Below, piece by piece: positions 25,405-32,544 of a stretch of 64,000 bases of DNA. The notes below the pieces were generated by a model. It saw nothing but the letters and a program-made list of their open reading frames with translations. It was not told where the DNA came from and made no database searches. The DNA is from Capillimicrobium parvum (GTDB taxonomy: Bacteria > Actinomycetota > Thermoleophilia > Solirubrobacterales > Solirubrobacteraceae), in NCBI RefSeq assembly GCF_021172045.1, contig NZ_CP087164.1, positions 5,146,001-5,210,000 of the forward strand, written 5' to 3'. A program made the position numbers and the translations under genes. The first letter of the stretch is position 1, and each line of letters starts with the position of its first letter.

Positions 25405-26033
25405 TCCGCGTCCTCATCGCCGACGACCACGGCGTCATCCGCGACGGCCTCGGACGGCTGATCGGCGCGCTGCCCGACATGGAGGTCGTCGGGCTGGCGG
25501 CCGACGGCGAGCAGGCGGTCGCCCAGGCCGCCGCCGCGCAGCCGGATGTCGTGCTCATGGACCTCGAGATGCCGGGCGTCGACGGGATCGAGGCGACGCG
25601 GCGCATCCTCGTCGACGCGCCGCGCACGGCGGTGCTCGTGCTGACGTCGTTCTCGGACCGGCCGCGGATCCTCGGGGCGCTCGAGGCGGGGGCGTGCGGC
25701 TACCTGCTCAAGGACGTCGACGCCGAACAGGTCGCGGAGGGCATCCGCGCCGCGGCGCGGGGCGAGTCGCCGCTCGACCCGCGCGCGGCCCGCACCGTGC
25801 TGGCGGCGCGCAGCGAGCCCGACCCGACCGCCGGGCTCTCCGCGCGCGAGCGCGAGGTGCTCGAGCTGCTCGTCGAGGGGCTGCCGAACAAGCTCATCGC
25901 GCGCCGGCTCGGGATCAGCGAGAAGACCGTCAAGTCGCACCTCACCGCGGTCTACCGCGCCATCGACGTGACCGACCGCACGCAGGCGGCGCTGTGGGCC
26001 GAGCGCAACGGCCTGCGCCCGGCCGGGCGCTGA
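25401..26033 (+). CDS. NarL/LuxR-family response regulator (system 2)
   Basis: A 210-residue response regulator. Receiver residues: DD at 8-9, phospho-acceptor D54 (LMDLEMPG) and K104 (YLLKDVD). The LuxR-type DNA-binding domain starts at LSAREREVLELLVEGLPNKL and ends VKSHLTAVYRAI. ATG 25401 overlaps the kinase stop. The repeated box found before the cupin gene and before the two secreted-protein genes downstream is the natural candidate for its binding site (inference). Confidence 0.94.
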   Translation: MIRVLIADDHGVIRDGLGRLIGALPDMEVVGLAADGEQAVAQAAAAQPDVVLMDLEMPGVDGIEATRRILVDAPRTAVLVLTSFSDRPRILGALEAGACGYLLKDVDAEQVAEGIRAAARGESPLDPRAARTVLAARSEPDPTAGLSAREREVLELLVEGLPNKLIARRLGISEKTVKSHLTAVYRAIDVTDRTQAALWAERNGLRPAGR

Positions 26034-26040
26034 GCCGCGA

Positions 26041-26064
26041 TGCGACGAAGGTCCCATTGCGCGT
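26041..26064 (+). promoter_or_regulatory. TGCGAC-AAGGTCC box 2
   Basis: TGCGACGAAGGTCC followed by CATTGCGCGT, ending 35 bases before the ATG of the next secreted-protein gene. A second TGCGACC starts at 26064, 23 bases after the first. The same 23-base spacing is seen at box 3. Confidence 0.6.
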
Positions 26065-26099
26065 GCGACCGCCCGTGCACCACGGTGGTGGGCTGCGCC

Positions 26100-26570
26100 A
26101 TGACCTCCGCCCGCCACCGCCACCGCCTCCTGACTCCCCGCCGCGCCCTCGCGCTCCTCGGCGTGCTCGGCGCGCTCGGCGCGCCGGCGGTCCTCGGTGC
26201 GGGGCCGGCCCTCGCCCGCGACGGCGGGGATGACGGCGGCGGCCGCGGGGGCGGCGGCGACCGCCGCGAGGTGCGGGTCACCGGCACCTGCGACCGCGGC
26301 GCCTCCATCCGGCTGCGGCTGCGCTCGCGCGACGGCGAGCTGCGCGCAGACGTCGAGCTCGACCACGCGCGACGGGGCTCCTCGTGGCGCCTTGTTCTCG
26401 TCCAGGACCGCCGGGTCGTCTGGCGCGGGCGGGCGCGGATCGGACCGGGCTCGGACTCCGCCGAGATCGAGCGCCGGCTGCGCGACCTGCCGGGGGCCGA
26501 CTCCGTCAGCGCGCGGGCCTGGGGACCCGGCGGCGCGACGTGCTTCGTCGCGGCCACGCTGGCGGGCTGA
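26100..26570 (+). CDS. Secreted protein of unknown function (Gly/Asp-rich N-terminus)
   Basis: A 156-residue exported protein. The signal peptide is LALLGVLGALGAPAVLGAGP followed by ALA (cleavage near residue 40), then a flexible stretch DGGDDGGGRGGGG. The folded part has two cysteines (TGTCDRG and GATCFVA) at its two ends, probably disulfide-linked, around strands rich in Arg and Asp (LRLRSRDGELRADVELDHAR). No family recognised. ATG 26100 places box 2 upstream. Probably co-regulated with the cupin and the His/Asp repeat protein. Confidence 0.75.
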   Translation: MTSARHRHRLLTPRRALALLGVLGALGAPAVLGAGPALARDGGDDGGGRGGGGDRREVRVTGTCDRGASIRLRLRSRDGELRADVELDHARRGSSWRLVLVQDRRVVWRGRARIGPGSDSAEIERRLRDLPGADSVSARAWGPGGATCFVAATLAG

Positions 26571-26594
26571 GCGGTGCGCAGGTCCCGCCGGCGA

Positions 26595-26618
26595 TGCGAC
26601 CAAGGTCCACTGGTGCCT
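26595..26618 (+). promoter_or_regulatory. TGCGAC-AAGGTCC box 3
   Basis: TGCGACCAAGGTCC (26595-26608), with a perfect GACC-AA-GGTC core, 54 bases before the start of the His/Asp repeat gene counted from the end of the 24-bp block. A second TGCGACCG follows at 26618, again 23 bases downstream of the first. Confidence 0.6.
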
Positions 26619-26672
26619 GCGACCGAACCGGTGCGACGGTGACGGTGCTTGCCCCCGACCGAAAGGACCACC

Positions 26673-27080
26673 ATGCGCAAGCGCCTCTCCCCCATCCTCA
26701 TCGCCGCCGTCGCGGCCGCCGCCCTCGGCGGCACCGCGGGCGTCGCGTCGGCCAAGCACGGCGCCGACGATCCCGCCGGCCACGTCCGCCACGGCCAAGG
26801 GGCCGACGACGCGACGGCCCGCATCGCCCGCCACGGCCGCGGCGCCGACGATGGTCCCGGCCACGTCCGCCACGGCCAAGGGGCCGACGACGCGACCGCT
26901 CGCACCGCCCGCCACGGCCGCGGCGCCGACGATGGTCCCGGCCACGTCCGCCACGGCCGCCACGGCCGCGGTGCCGACGACGCGACCGCTCGCACCGCTC
27001 GCCACGGCCGCGGCGCCGACGACGGCCCCGGCCACGTCCGCCACGGCGGCGGCGCCGACGACGGCCCGAACCACACCTGA
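26673..27080 (+). CDS. Secreted His/Asp repeat protein (RHGxGADD repeats)
   Basis: A 135-residue exported protein. After a signal peptide (LSPILIAAVAAAALGGTAGV, then ASA) the whole mature chain is built from short units: RHGQGADDATARxA, RHGRGADDGPGHV and variants, with HGxGADD appearing about eight times. At DNA level the double unit is 81 bp long (copies from 26790 and 26871; a third is 90 bases on with a 9-bp insertion). His and paired Asp at fixed spacing suggest binding of metal ions outside the cell (inference). Ribosome site AAAGGA precedes ATG 26673; box 3 is upstream. Confidence 0.8.
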   Translation: MRKRLSPILIAAVAAAALGGTAGVASAKHGADDPAGHVRHGQGADDATARIARHGRGADDGPGHVRHGQGADDATARTARHGRGADDGPGHVRHGRHGRGADDATARTARHGRGADDGPGHVRHGGGADDGPNHT

Positions 27081-27110
27081 TCGCCCGCTCCACGATCGGT
27101 CCAGCCGCAC

Positions 27111-27136
27111 GCGGCCGCCCCATCCGGGGCGGCCGC
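27111..27136. terminator. Strong hairpin between convergent genes
   Basis: GCGGCCGCCCC (27111-27121) and GGGGCGGCCGC (27126-27136) form a perfect 11-bp stem with a 4-base loop. It sits between the convergent ends of the His/Asp repeat gene and the SnoaL-like gene. No T run follows, as is common for high-GC actinobacteria. Confidence 0.7.
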
Positions 27137-27150
27137 TGTGCTGTCAGCGG

Positions 27151-27564
27151 TCAGGCGTGGTCGCGCGCATGGGACATCGCCGCAGTGCGCGTCGAGAAGA
27201 CCTGACCCGAGGCGACGAGCCCGCCGCGCAGGCGCCAGACCCACACGACCTCGTCACGCAGCGGATCGCCGCCCGAGACGCCGCGGACACGGCCGAAGAC
27301 CACGACCGAGCCGGACACCGCGCGATAGTCGACCGGCTCGACCTCGAGCCCGTCGGGCCACACCCGCGCGACGTCGTCGAAGTACTCGCGGATGCCGTCG
27401 TGGCCCTGATAGCGCTCCCGGCCGGTGAGGCCGACCGTGCCGAGCGGCCGCAGCTCGCAGTCGGGCGTCGCCCAGGCGAGGGCGGCCTCGACGTCGCGCC
27501 GGTTGAACGCGTCCATCAACGAGCTCACCGTCGCGATCAGCGCGTCCCGCGGATCGTCGCTCAT
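27151..27564 (-). CDS. SnoaL-like nuclear-transport-factor-2-fold protein
   Basis: A 137-residue NTF2-fold protein. Features: first helix SSLMDAFNRRDVEAALAWAT, the strand and loop PDCELRPLG, and the GHDGIREYFDDVARVWPDG helix typical of the SnoaL_2 group, ending in a sheet with RDEVVWVWRLRGGLV. Members are isomerases, hydratases, cyclases or unassigned; no catalytic set is obvious here. ATG 27564. Stands alone between a terminator and the next minus-strand gene. Confidence 0.8.
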   Translation of the reverse strand: MSDDPRDALIATVSSLMDAFNRRDVEAALAWATPDCELRPLGTVGLTGRERYQGHDGIREYFDDVARVWPDGLEVEPVDYRAVSGSVVVFGRVRGVSGGDPLRDEVVWVWRLRGGLVASGQVFSTRTAAMSHARDHA

Positions 27565-27614
27565 CGCCGACCGAGCCTACCTGCTCGGGTGCGGTCCGGC
27601 GGCCGCCGGGGGCG

Positions 27615-28667
27615 TCAGCCGGCCGACGCGCCGGTGTCGCCGCCGTCGTCCGACAGCAGCGCCGACCAGGTCGCGGGGTCGAGCGTGCCGGTCGCCGCGA
27701 GCCCGGAGTCGGCCTGGAACGCCTGCACCGCCCGGCGCGTCGTCGTGTCGAAGCGGGTGTCGGTCGTCACCGTGTACCCGCGCTCGCGCAGGTGGTCCTT
27801 GGCCCAGACGACGTAGTCGCTGCGCGAGCCCGGTCGCACCGTCGGGTACGTCGGCTGCGCGGCCGGGAGCGCCGGGCGTCCCACCCGCGGCGTCAGCGCC
27901 GCCCATCCGGACGTGCTGGCGCTGTCCCAGCTCCACCAGCTCACGCCGGTGACGTCGTAGGCGAGCCCCAGGCGCCGGAAGCTCAGGACGTCGGACCGGC
28001 GGGGCCCCTCGTAGAGCTGGCCGATCGGCGCCAGCGGCTTGCCGTACACGCTGTTGTCGGCGACCGTGCGCGCGAACGCGACGCTCGGGCTGTGACCGAT
28101 CGCCTTCCAGTAGATCTGCGGCAGGTTGACCGTCGCGCCGCCCTCGCCGAGGAACACCGAGTAGGGCTCCAGCGGGTGCAGCGACACGTACGGAAAGCTC
28201 GTGAAGCCGACCGGGAAGTCGGGACCGATCCGCTTGCGCAGGGACTTCATGTAGGTGCGCGCCTGGCGGTACTTGCCCTCGAGCTCGACCTCGGCGTCGA
28301 TGACGAAGCAGTCGGCACCGGCGGTCACGGCCGTCGCCGCCGCGGCCGCCTCGGCGGTCGGGCTGGTGCCCAGCAGCCGCTGGTAGCCGCACACGTTGAG
28401 CCCCTCGGCCTTGAGCGCGGCGACCAGCTCCGGCGAGAACTGGCTCCACGGCGCGGGACCGTGCGCCGCCTTGATGAACAGCGTGTCGATGTTGGCCGCG
28501 CGGGCGCGCTCGGCGATGCCGGCCGGGTCGCCGCCGGCCGCCCTCGGCACCTGCCAGATCCACATCCCGTTGCCCGCGAACGGGTCGTCGTCCGCGCCGG
28601 CCGCGGGGGCGAGCGCGAGGCAGGCGAGGAGCACGGCGAGGGGCAGCAGGCGAAGAAGGGGTGGCAC
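27615..28667 (-). CDS. Secreted TIM-barrel protein with C-terminal peptidoglycan-binding domain
   Basis: A 350-residue exported protein from GTG 28667. Signal peptide LAVLLACLALAPAAGA; then a glycosidase-like barrel beginning GNGMWIWQVPRAAGG with the acidic strand DCFVIDAEVELEGKY, comparable to glycoside-hydrolase-like domains of the GH25/DUF1906 type; and a PG_binding_1 domain at about 275-340 (AKDHLRERGYTVTTDTRFDT, then VQAFQADSGLAATGTLDPAT). It probably acts on or binds the cell wall. The catalytic acid cannot be assigned with certainty. Divergent from the metalloprotease gene with 83 bases between. Confidence 0.8.
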   Translation of the reverse strand: MPPLLRLLPLAVLLACLALAPAAGADDDPFAGNGMWIWQVPRAAGGDPAGIAERARAANIDTLFIKAAHGPAPWSQFSPELVAALKAEGLNVCGYQRLLGTSPTAEAAAAATAVTAGADCFVIDAEVELEGKYRQARTYMKSLRKRIGPDFPVGFTSFPYVSLHPLEPYSVFLGEGGATVNLPQIYWKAIGHSPSVAFARTVADNSVYGKPLAPIGQLYEGPRRSDVLSFRRLGLAYDVTGVSWWSWDSASTSGWAALTPRVGRPALPAAQPTYPTVRPGSRSDYVVWAKDHLRERGYTVTTDTRFDTTTRRAVQAFQADSGLAATGTLDPATWSALLSDDGGDTGASAG

Positions 28668-28750
28668 GGCGTCAGGAACACCGTTCGCAGCCCGGAGGTG
28701 CGGTCCTGCGGATTTCAGTGGCGTTCAGGTTGGGTACCAGACTGAGGCAC

Positions 28751-29791
28751 ATGCTCGTGCGCCTCGCCCTGGCCGCCGCCGCTCTCACGGTTCTGCTCCC
28801 GGCCGCCGCCCAGGCCTCCTCGCCGTCGTTCGTCGACCGCGTCGTCGACACCGGCGCCGTGAAGCGCGTGCAGGCCACGGCCGCCCAGAACGACCAGACC
28901 CTCGCCATTCCGACGAAGGAGGGCTACTCGGTTTCGGTCTCGTTCGGCTCGGGCGTGCCGGTCAACCAGGAGCTCGCGCAGTCCTACGTCGGCTTCCTCG
29001 ACGCCCTCCCCCACGGGAGCGAGCTCGACAAGCTCAGCATGGTCATCGCCGACCAGGCCGAGGTGGCGACGCTGTGCGGCGGCGACGAGGGCGACGGCAT
29101 CCTCGCCTGCTACGGCTCCCGCGGGATGCAGATGATCGTCCCGTCCAGCGGCCTGCAGACCACGACGGAGGACGGGGGCTACACGACCGCGTACGTGCTC
29201 ACCCACGAGTACGGCCATCACATCGCGGCCAACCGCAAGAACCAGGGCTTCCAGGCGATCGACTACGGCCCGAAGTTCTGGGCGTCCTACGAGCTCGTCT
29301 GCGACCGCGCGCTGGGCAACCGGCTGTTCCCGGGCGACGAGGGCCGCTCCTACCTGCGCAACCCCGGCGAGGCCTGGGCCGAGGCGTACGCCCGCCTCAC
29401 CTTCCCCGACCAGCCGTGGACGTTCACGAGCCTGCTGCGCCCGGACGCCACCGCGCTCGACGCCGCCCGCCGGGACGTGCTCACGCCCTGGACGAAGAAC
29501 GCGTCCCGGACGTTCATCATGGCCGGCAGCCGCAGCACCCAGAGCTTCGGGGTGCCGCTCACGCTCGACGGCCGCGTGTCGGCCGTCGTGCGCGGACGCT
29601 CGGGCTCGGACGTCGGAGTGACGGTCACGTCGGGGCGCCAGAAGGTCGGCCACAGCGACACGCGCGGCGCCCGCAACCAGTGGACGCTGCGCTCCGGCTG
29701 CCGCGAGCGCCCGACGGAGACGCTGACCTTCAAGGTCACGCGGACGTCCGGCGGTGGCCCGGTGACGCTGCTCGTCAGCTACCCGGGCTGA
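28751..29791 (+). CDS. Secreted zinc metalloprotease-like protein (HEYGHH)
   Basis: A 346-residue exported protein. Signal peptide: first 22 residues (LALAAAALTVLLPAAAQA). The zinc motif HExxH is THEYGHHIA (H152, E153, H156), and NPGEAWAEAYA about 50 residues later supplies the likely third ligand (E207 or E211), a gluzincin-type arrangement. Two cysteines (CGGDEGDGILAC) lie before the zinc motif. The last 100 residues form a beta-rich domain like a P- or C-terminal pre-peptidase domain. No named family recognised. Its end overlaps the converging PilZ gene by 13 bases. Confidence 0.75.
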   Translation: MLVRLALAAAALTVLLPAAAQASSPSFVDRVVDTGAVKRVQATAAQNDQTLAIPTKEGYSVSVSFGSGVPVNQELAQSYVGFLDALPHGSELDKLSMVIADQAEVATLCGGDEGDGILACYGSRGMQMIVPSSGLQTTTEDGGYTTAYVLTHEYGHHIAANRKNQGFQAIDYGPKFWASYELVCDRALGNRLFPGDEGRSYLRNPGEAWAEAYARLTFPDQPWTFTSLLRPDATALDAARRDVLTPWTKNASRTFIMAGSRSTQSFGVPLTLDGRVSAVVRGRSGSDVGVTVTSGRQKVGHSDTRGARNQWTLRSGCRERPTETLTFKVTRTSGGGPVTLLVSYPG

Positions 29792-30237
29792 CCCGCGGCC
29801 CCGGCGCCGGCGCGGACGTAGCGCTCGAGCCGGTCGCGGTCGTCCTCGGGCAGCTCCTCGAAGGCGACGCCCTTGCAGCCGTCCGCGGTCTCGCGCACGA
29901 CGCGCCCGCGGCCGCCGACCGGCTCGCCGAGGTCCAGGCGCACGTCGAGCACCTCGCCCACGGTGAGATCGGAGGGCCCCGCGAGCAGGACCCCGCCCGG
30001 GCTGACGTCGAGGGCGAACGTGCGCTGCTCGTCCAGGCCGCGGCGCACCACGACCGGCCGGGCGACGGGCGCGCGGGCCAGGCGCCGGCGGTCGGGCCCG
30101 ACGTGATGGACGACCGGCTGCTCGAACGGGTCGGGGGCGGGCGCGCGATCGGGCGCACCCACGCCGCCGCGGCCGCGCGACAGCCAGATCGCGCCCAGCG
30201 CGACGACGACCCCCGCCGCCACGATGCTCAGCTCCAT
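29779..30237 (-). CDS. PilZ-domain protein with N-terminal membrane helix
   Basis: A 152-residue protein that probably binds cyclic di-GMP. The N-terminal helix (ELSIVAAGVVVALGAIWLSR) anchors it. The PilZ domain follows, with the RxxxR-type motif RRRLARAPV and the D/NxSxxG motif as LDVSPGGVLLAG, and ends with GVAFEELPEDDRDRLERYV. ATG 30237 is used; an in-frame ATG/GTG at 30258 would add seven residues. Downstream effector unknown. Convergent with the metalloprotease gene. Confidence 0.82.
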   Translation of the reverse strand: MELSIVAAGVVVALGAIWLSRGRGGVGAPDRAPAPDPFEQPVVHHVGPDRRRLARAPVARPVVVRRGLDEQRTFALDVSPGGVLLAGPSDLTVGEVLDVRLDLGEPVGGRGRVVRETADGCKGVAFEELPEDDRDRLERYVRAGAGAAGQPG

Positions 30238-30327
30238 GACCGCCCCCGCCGCCACCATCGCGCGGACCTTACGGTGCGGGCGCCCGGCATGCCACCGATC
30301 ACGCGCACGGCTGCGCCCAGACGAACG

Positions 30328-30349
30328 TCCTGCAAGCGCGCTTGCAGGA
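30328..30349. promoter_or_regulatory. Perfect 22-bp palindrome upstream of the riboswitch
   Basis: TCCTGCAAGCG is followed directly by its exact reverse complement CGCTTGCAGGA. It lies between the PilZ gene start and the c-di-AMP riboswitch. With no loop it is a better candidate for a dimeric regulator site than for a terminator. Confidence 0.6.
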
Positions 30350-30365
30350 AGCAGGAGAACCGGCA

Positions 30366-30528
30366 GCTACGGTGACGGCGCCGAATCGCCGTGCTCCCGA
30401 AGGCACGGCGAGCGGGGGACCCAATGCGGCCATGACAGGCCGCGGGGCGAATCGCCGTCGTGACGACGGCGTAGCGCACCGGTTTGCGCGATCCCTGCAG
30501 CTAACCCCGTAGGCACGCAACCGGAGAT
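30366..30528 (+). ncRNA. c-di-AMP (ydaO/yuaA-type) riboswitch
   Basis: The conserved blocks of this class appear in order: GCGCCGAATCGCC near 30378, GGGGGACCCAA (30414-30424), GGGGCGAATCGCC (30444-30456), GTAGCGC near 30471, and the 3' block CAGCTAACCCCGTAGGC (30498-30514), followed closely by GGAGATGAAGGAG. In Actinobacteria this riboswitch is typically found before cell-wall hydrolase genes and shuts them off at high c-di-AMP. That is exactly its setting here, ahead of the NlpC/P60 gene. Outer boundaries are approximate. Confidence 0.9.
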
Positions 30529-30543
30529 GAAGGAGCCCCGACG

Positions 30544-31461
30544 TTGTCCTGCGTCACGTCTGCCTGCCGCCTCGCGGTGGGCGCCTCAGCCGCCCTCGCG
30601 GTGGCCGCCGCGCCCGCACAGGCCGCCCGCACGATCGAGCGCGGCGACCACGGCGACGCCGTCCGCGCCCTCCAGCGCGCGCTCGGCCAGCCGCCCGACG
30701 GCGCGTTCGGTCCGGGGACCAAGCGAGCGGTCGTCCGCTTCCAGCGCCGCCACGGGCTCACCGCGGACGGCGTCGTCGGGCCGTCGACGTGGACCGCGAT
30801 CCTCGCCGCGCGCAAGCGCCACAGCCCGCTGCGGTCGGCCTCGTCGCGCGGCACCTCGGCGCGGCCGCGCGTCGCGCACCGCGGCCCGGCCGTCCGCACG
30901 CTGCAGCGCAAGCTCGGCCTCGGCGCCGACGGCGTCTTCGGCCCGCAGACGCGCGCCGCGGTCAAGCGCTTCCAGGCGCGCCACGGGCTGACGGCGGACG
31001 GCGTCGTCGGCCCCGCGACGTGGACCGCGCTCGGCATCGGGGGCCATCCGCCGGTGCTCAAGGCGGACCGCGCCGGCGGCGCCGCCACCGCGCCGTCGGG
31101 CCGCGGCGCGAGCGGCGCCCTGCAGCGCGCGGTCGCAGCCGCGAACCGGATCGACCCGCTGCCCTACAAGTACGGCGGCGGCCACCGCAGCTTCACCGAC
31201 ACCGGCTACGACTGCTCGGGCTCGGTCTCCTACGTCCTGCACGCCGCCGGCCTGCTGCGTACGCCGAAGGACTCCTCGCAGCTGATGTCCTACGGCGCCC
31301 CCGGACGCGGCCGGCACATCACGATCTACGCGAACCCCGGCCACGCCTACATGACCATCGACGGGCGCCGCTTCGACACGTCCGGCGACGCGGCCGGGCG
31401 CTGGCAGTCCGACCTGCGTTCGAGCGCCGGGTACACGGTGCGCCACCCGCCGGGCTACTGA
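30544..31461 (+). CDS. Secreted NlpC/P60-like peptidoglycan hydrolase with two peptidoglycan-binding domains
   Basis: A 305-residue wall enzyme starting at TTG 30544, eight bases after GAAGGAG (30529-30535). Signal peptide to about residue 28 ([19 protein letters not shown]). Two PG_binding_1 domains at 33-88 and 114-165 ([20 protein letters not shown], and [20 protein letters not shown]). The catalytic domain has the NlpC/P60 Cys in [16 protein letters not shown] (C224) and the His in NPGHAYMTI (H267). It would cut peptide stems in peptidoglycan during growth. Expression is expected to follow c-di-AMP through the riboswitch in its leader. Confidence 0.92.
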   Translation: MSCVTSACRLAVGASAALAVAAAPAQAARTIERGDHGDAVRALQRALGQPPDGAFGPGTKRAVVRFQRRHGLTADGVVGPSTWTAILAARKRHSPLRSASSRGTSARPRVAHRGPAVRTLQRKLGLGADGVFGPQTRAAVKRFQARHGLTADGVVGPATWTALGIGGHPPVLKADRAGGAATAPSGRGASGALQRAVAAANRIDPLPYKYGGGHRSFTDTGYDCSGSVSYVLHAAGLLRTPKDSSQLMSYGAPGRGRHITIYANPGHAYMTIDGRRFDTSGDAAGRWQSDLRSSAGYTVRHPPGY

Positions 31462-32438
31462 CGCCCGATCTCGAGGACGGCGGCGCCCTCGAAGCGCCCG
31501 GCGCGGAGGTCCTCGAGCGCGTCGTTGACGCGCTCGAGCGGGTACGGCGTGACGGTCGGCCGCAGCGGCACGCGCGGCGCGAGCGCCAGCAGCTCCTCCC
31601 CGTCGCGCCGGGTGAGGTTGGCGACCGAGCGGATCTGACGCTCCTCCCACAGGTCGGCGTAGCGCAGCGACGGGATGTCGCTCATGTGGATGCCCGCGCA
31701 GACGACGACGCCGCCGCGGTCGAGCGCCCGCAGCGCGGTGACCACCAGGGCGCCGACCGGCGCGAAGACGATCGCCGCATCGAGCGGCTCCGGCGGCGCC
31801 TCGTCGCTCGAGCCCGCCCACTCGGCTCCGAGCGAGCGCGCGAACGCCTGGCCCTCGTCGTCGCCCGGCCGGGTGAAGGCGAACACCCGCCGACCCTCCC
31901 AGGCCGCGACCTGGCCGATGAGGTGCGCCGACGCCCCGAAGCCGTACAGGCCCACGCGCTCGGGGTCCCCGGCCAGCCGCAGCGCCCGCAGGCCGATGAG
32001 CCCGGCGCACAGCAGCGGCGCGGCGTGCAGGTCGTCGATGCCGTCGGGCAGGGCGAAGCAGAAGCGCGCATCGGCGACGGTGCGCTCGGCGAAGCCGCCG
32101 TCGATGTCACGGCCGGTGAAGCGCGCCCGCGGGCACAGGTTCTCGCGCCCGCTCATGCAGAACCGGCACTCGCCGCACGTCCAGCCCAGCCACGGCACCC
32201 CGACGCGCGCCCCCGGCTCGAATCCCTCGCCGGACAGCACGCGGCCGACGATCTGGTGGCCGAGGACGACGGGCGGGCGCGGGACGCCGACCTCGCCGTC
32301 GAGCAGGTGCAGATCCGTCCGGCACACCCCGCACGTCGCGACCTCGATGAGGACCTGGCCGGCGCCGGAGACGGCCGGCTCGGGGATGTCGGCGGCACGC
32401 AGCGGCCGGTGCGGCGCGTCGAGGAGCATCGCGCGCAT
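31455..32438 (-). CDS. Zinc-dependent alcohol dehydrogenase (AdhA-like)
   Basis: A 327-residue MDR-family alcohol dehydrogenase. The catalytic zinc site begins [11 protein letters not shown] with GHQIVGRV; the structural zinc lobe is [15 protein letters not shown] (four Cys). The NAD-binding domain has [11 protein letters not shown], a slightly altered GxGxxG. The pattern matches the short zinc-binding AdhA-type enzymes of mycobacteria. Start ATG 32438, or ATG 32429 three codons later. Divergent from the secreted glycosidase-like gene across a region with a long inverted repeat. Confidence 0.9.
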   Translation of the reverse strand: MRAMLLDAPHRPLRAADIPEPAVSGAGQVLIEVATCGVCRTDLHLLDGEVGVPRPPVVLGHQIVGRVLSGEGFEPGARVGVPWLGWTCGECRFCMSGRENLCPRARFTGRDIDGGFAERTVADARFCFALPDGIDDLHAAPLLCAGLIGLRALRLAGDPERVGLYGFGASAHLIGQVAAWEGRRVFAFTRPGDDEGQAFARSLGAEWAGSSDEAPPEPLDAAIVFAPVGALVVTALRALDRGGVVVCAGIHMSDIPSLRYADLWEERQIRSVANLTRRDGEELLALAPRVPLRPTVTPYPLERVNDALEDLRAGRFEGAAVLEIGRQ

Positions 32439-32455
32439 CGCCTCAGCCGCCGTTC

Positions 32456-32503
32456 GTGCGCTGGCTGCACAGTTCCATGCAGTCATTCTGTGACCCAGCG
32501 CAC
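32456..32503. promoter_or_regulatory. 9-bp inverted repeat in the adh/glycosidase divergent promoter
   Basis: GTGCGCTGG (32456-32464) and CCAGCGCAC (32495-32503) are exact reverse complements 30 bases apart, with an inner CACAG/CTGTG pair. The block lies between the two divergent start codons and may be a regulator site. Confidence 0.45.
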
Positions 32504-32544
32504 ACAGACCGCAACTCGCGCGCCCCCGAGAGGTTCGGGAGGTC

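Noticed and set aside
26698-27123. Minus-strand Arg/Gly-rich frame opposite the His/Asp repeat gene
   Set aside because: No ribosome site or domain; it is the antisense of the RHGxGADD codons, while the plus frame has a signal peptide and ribosome site.
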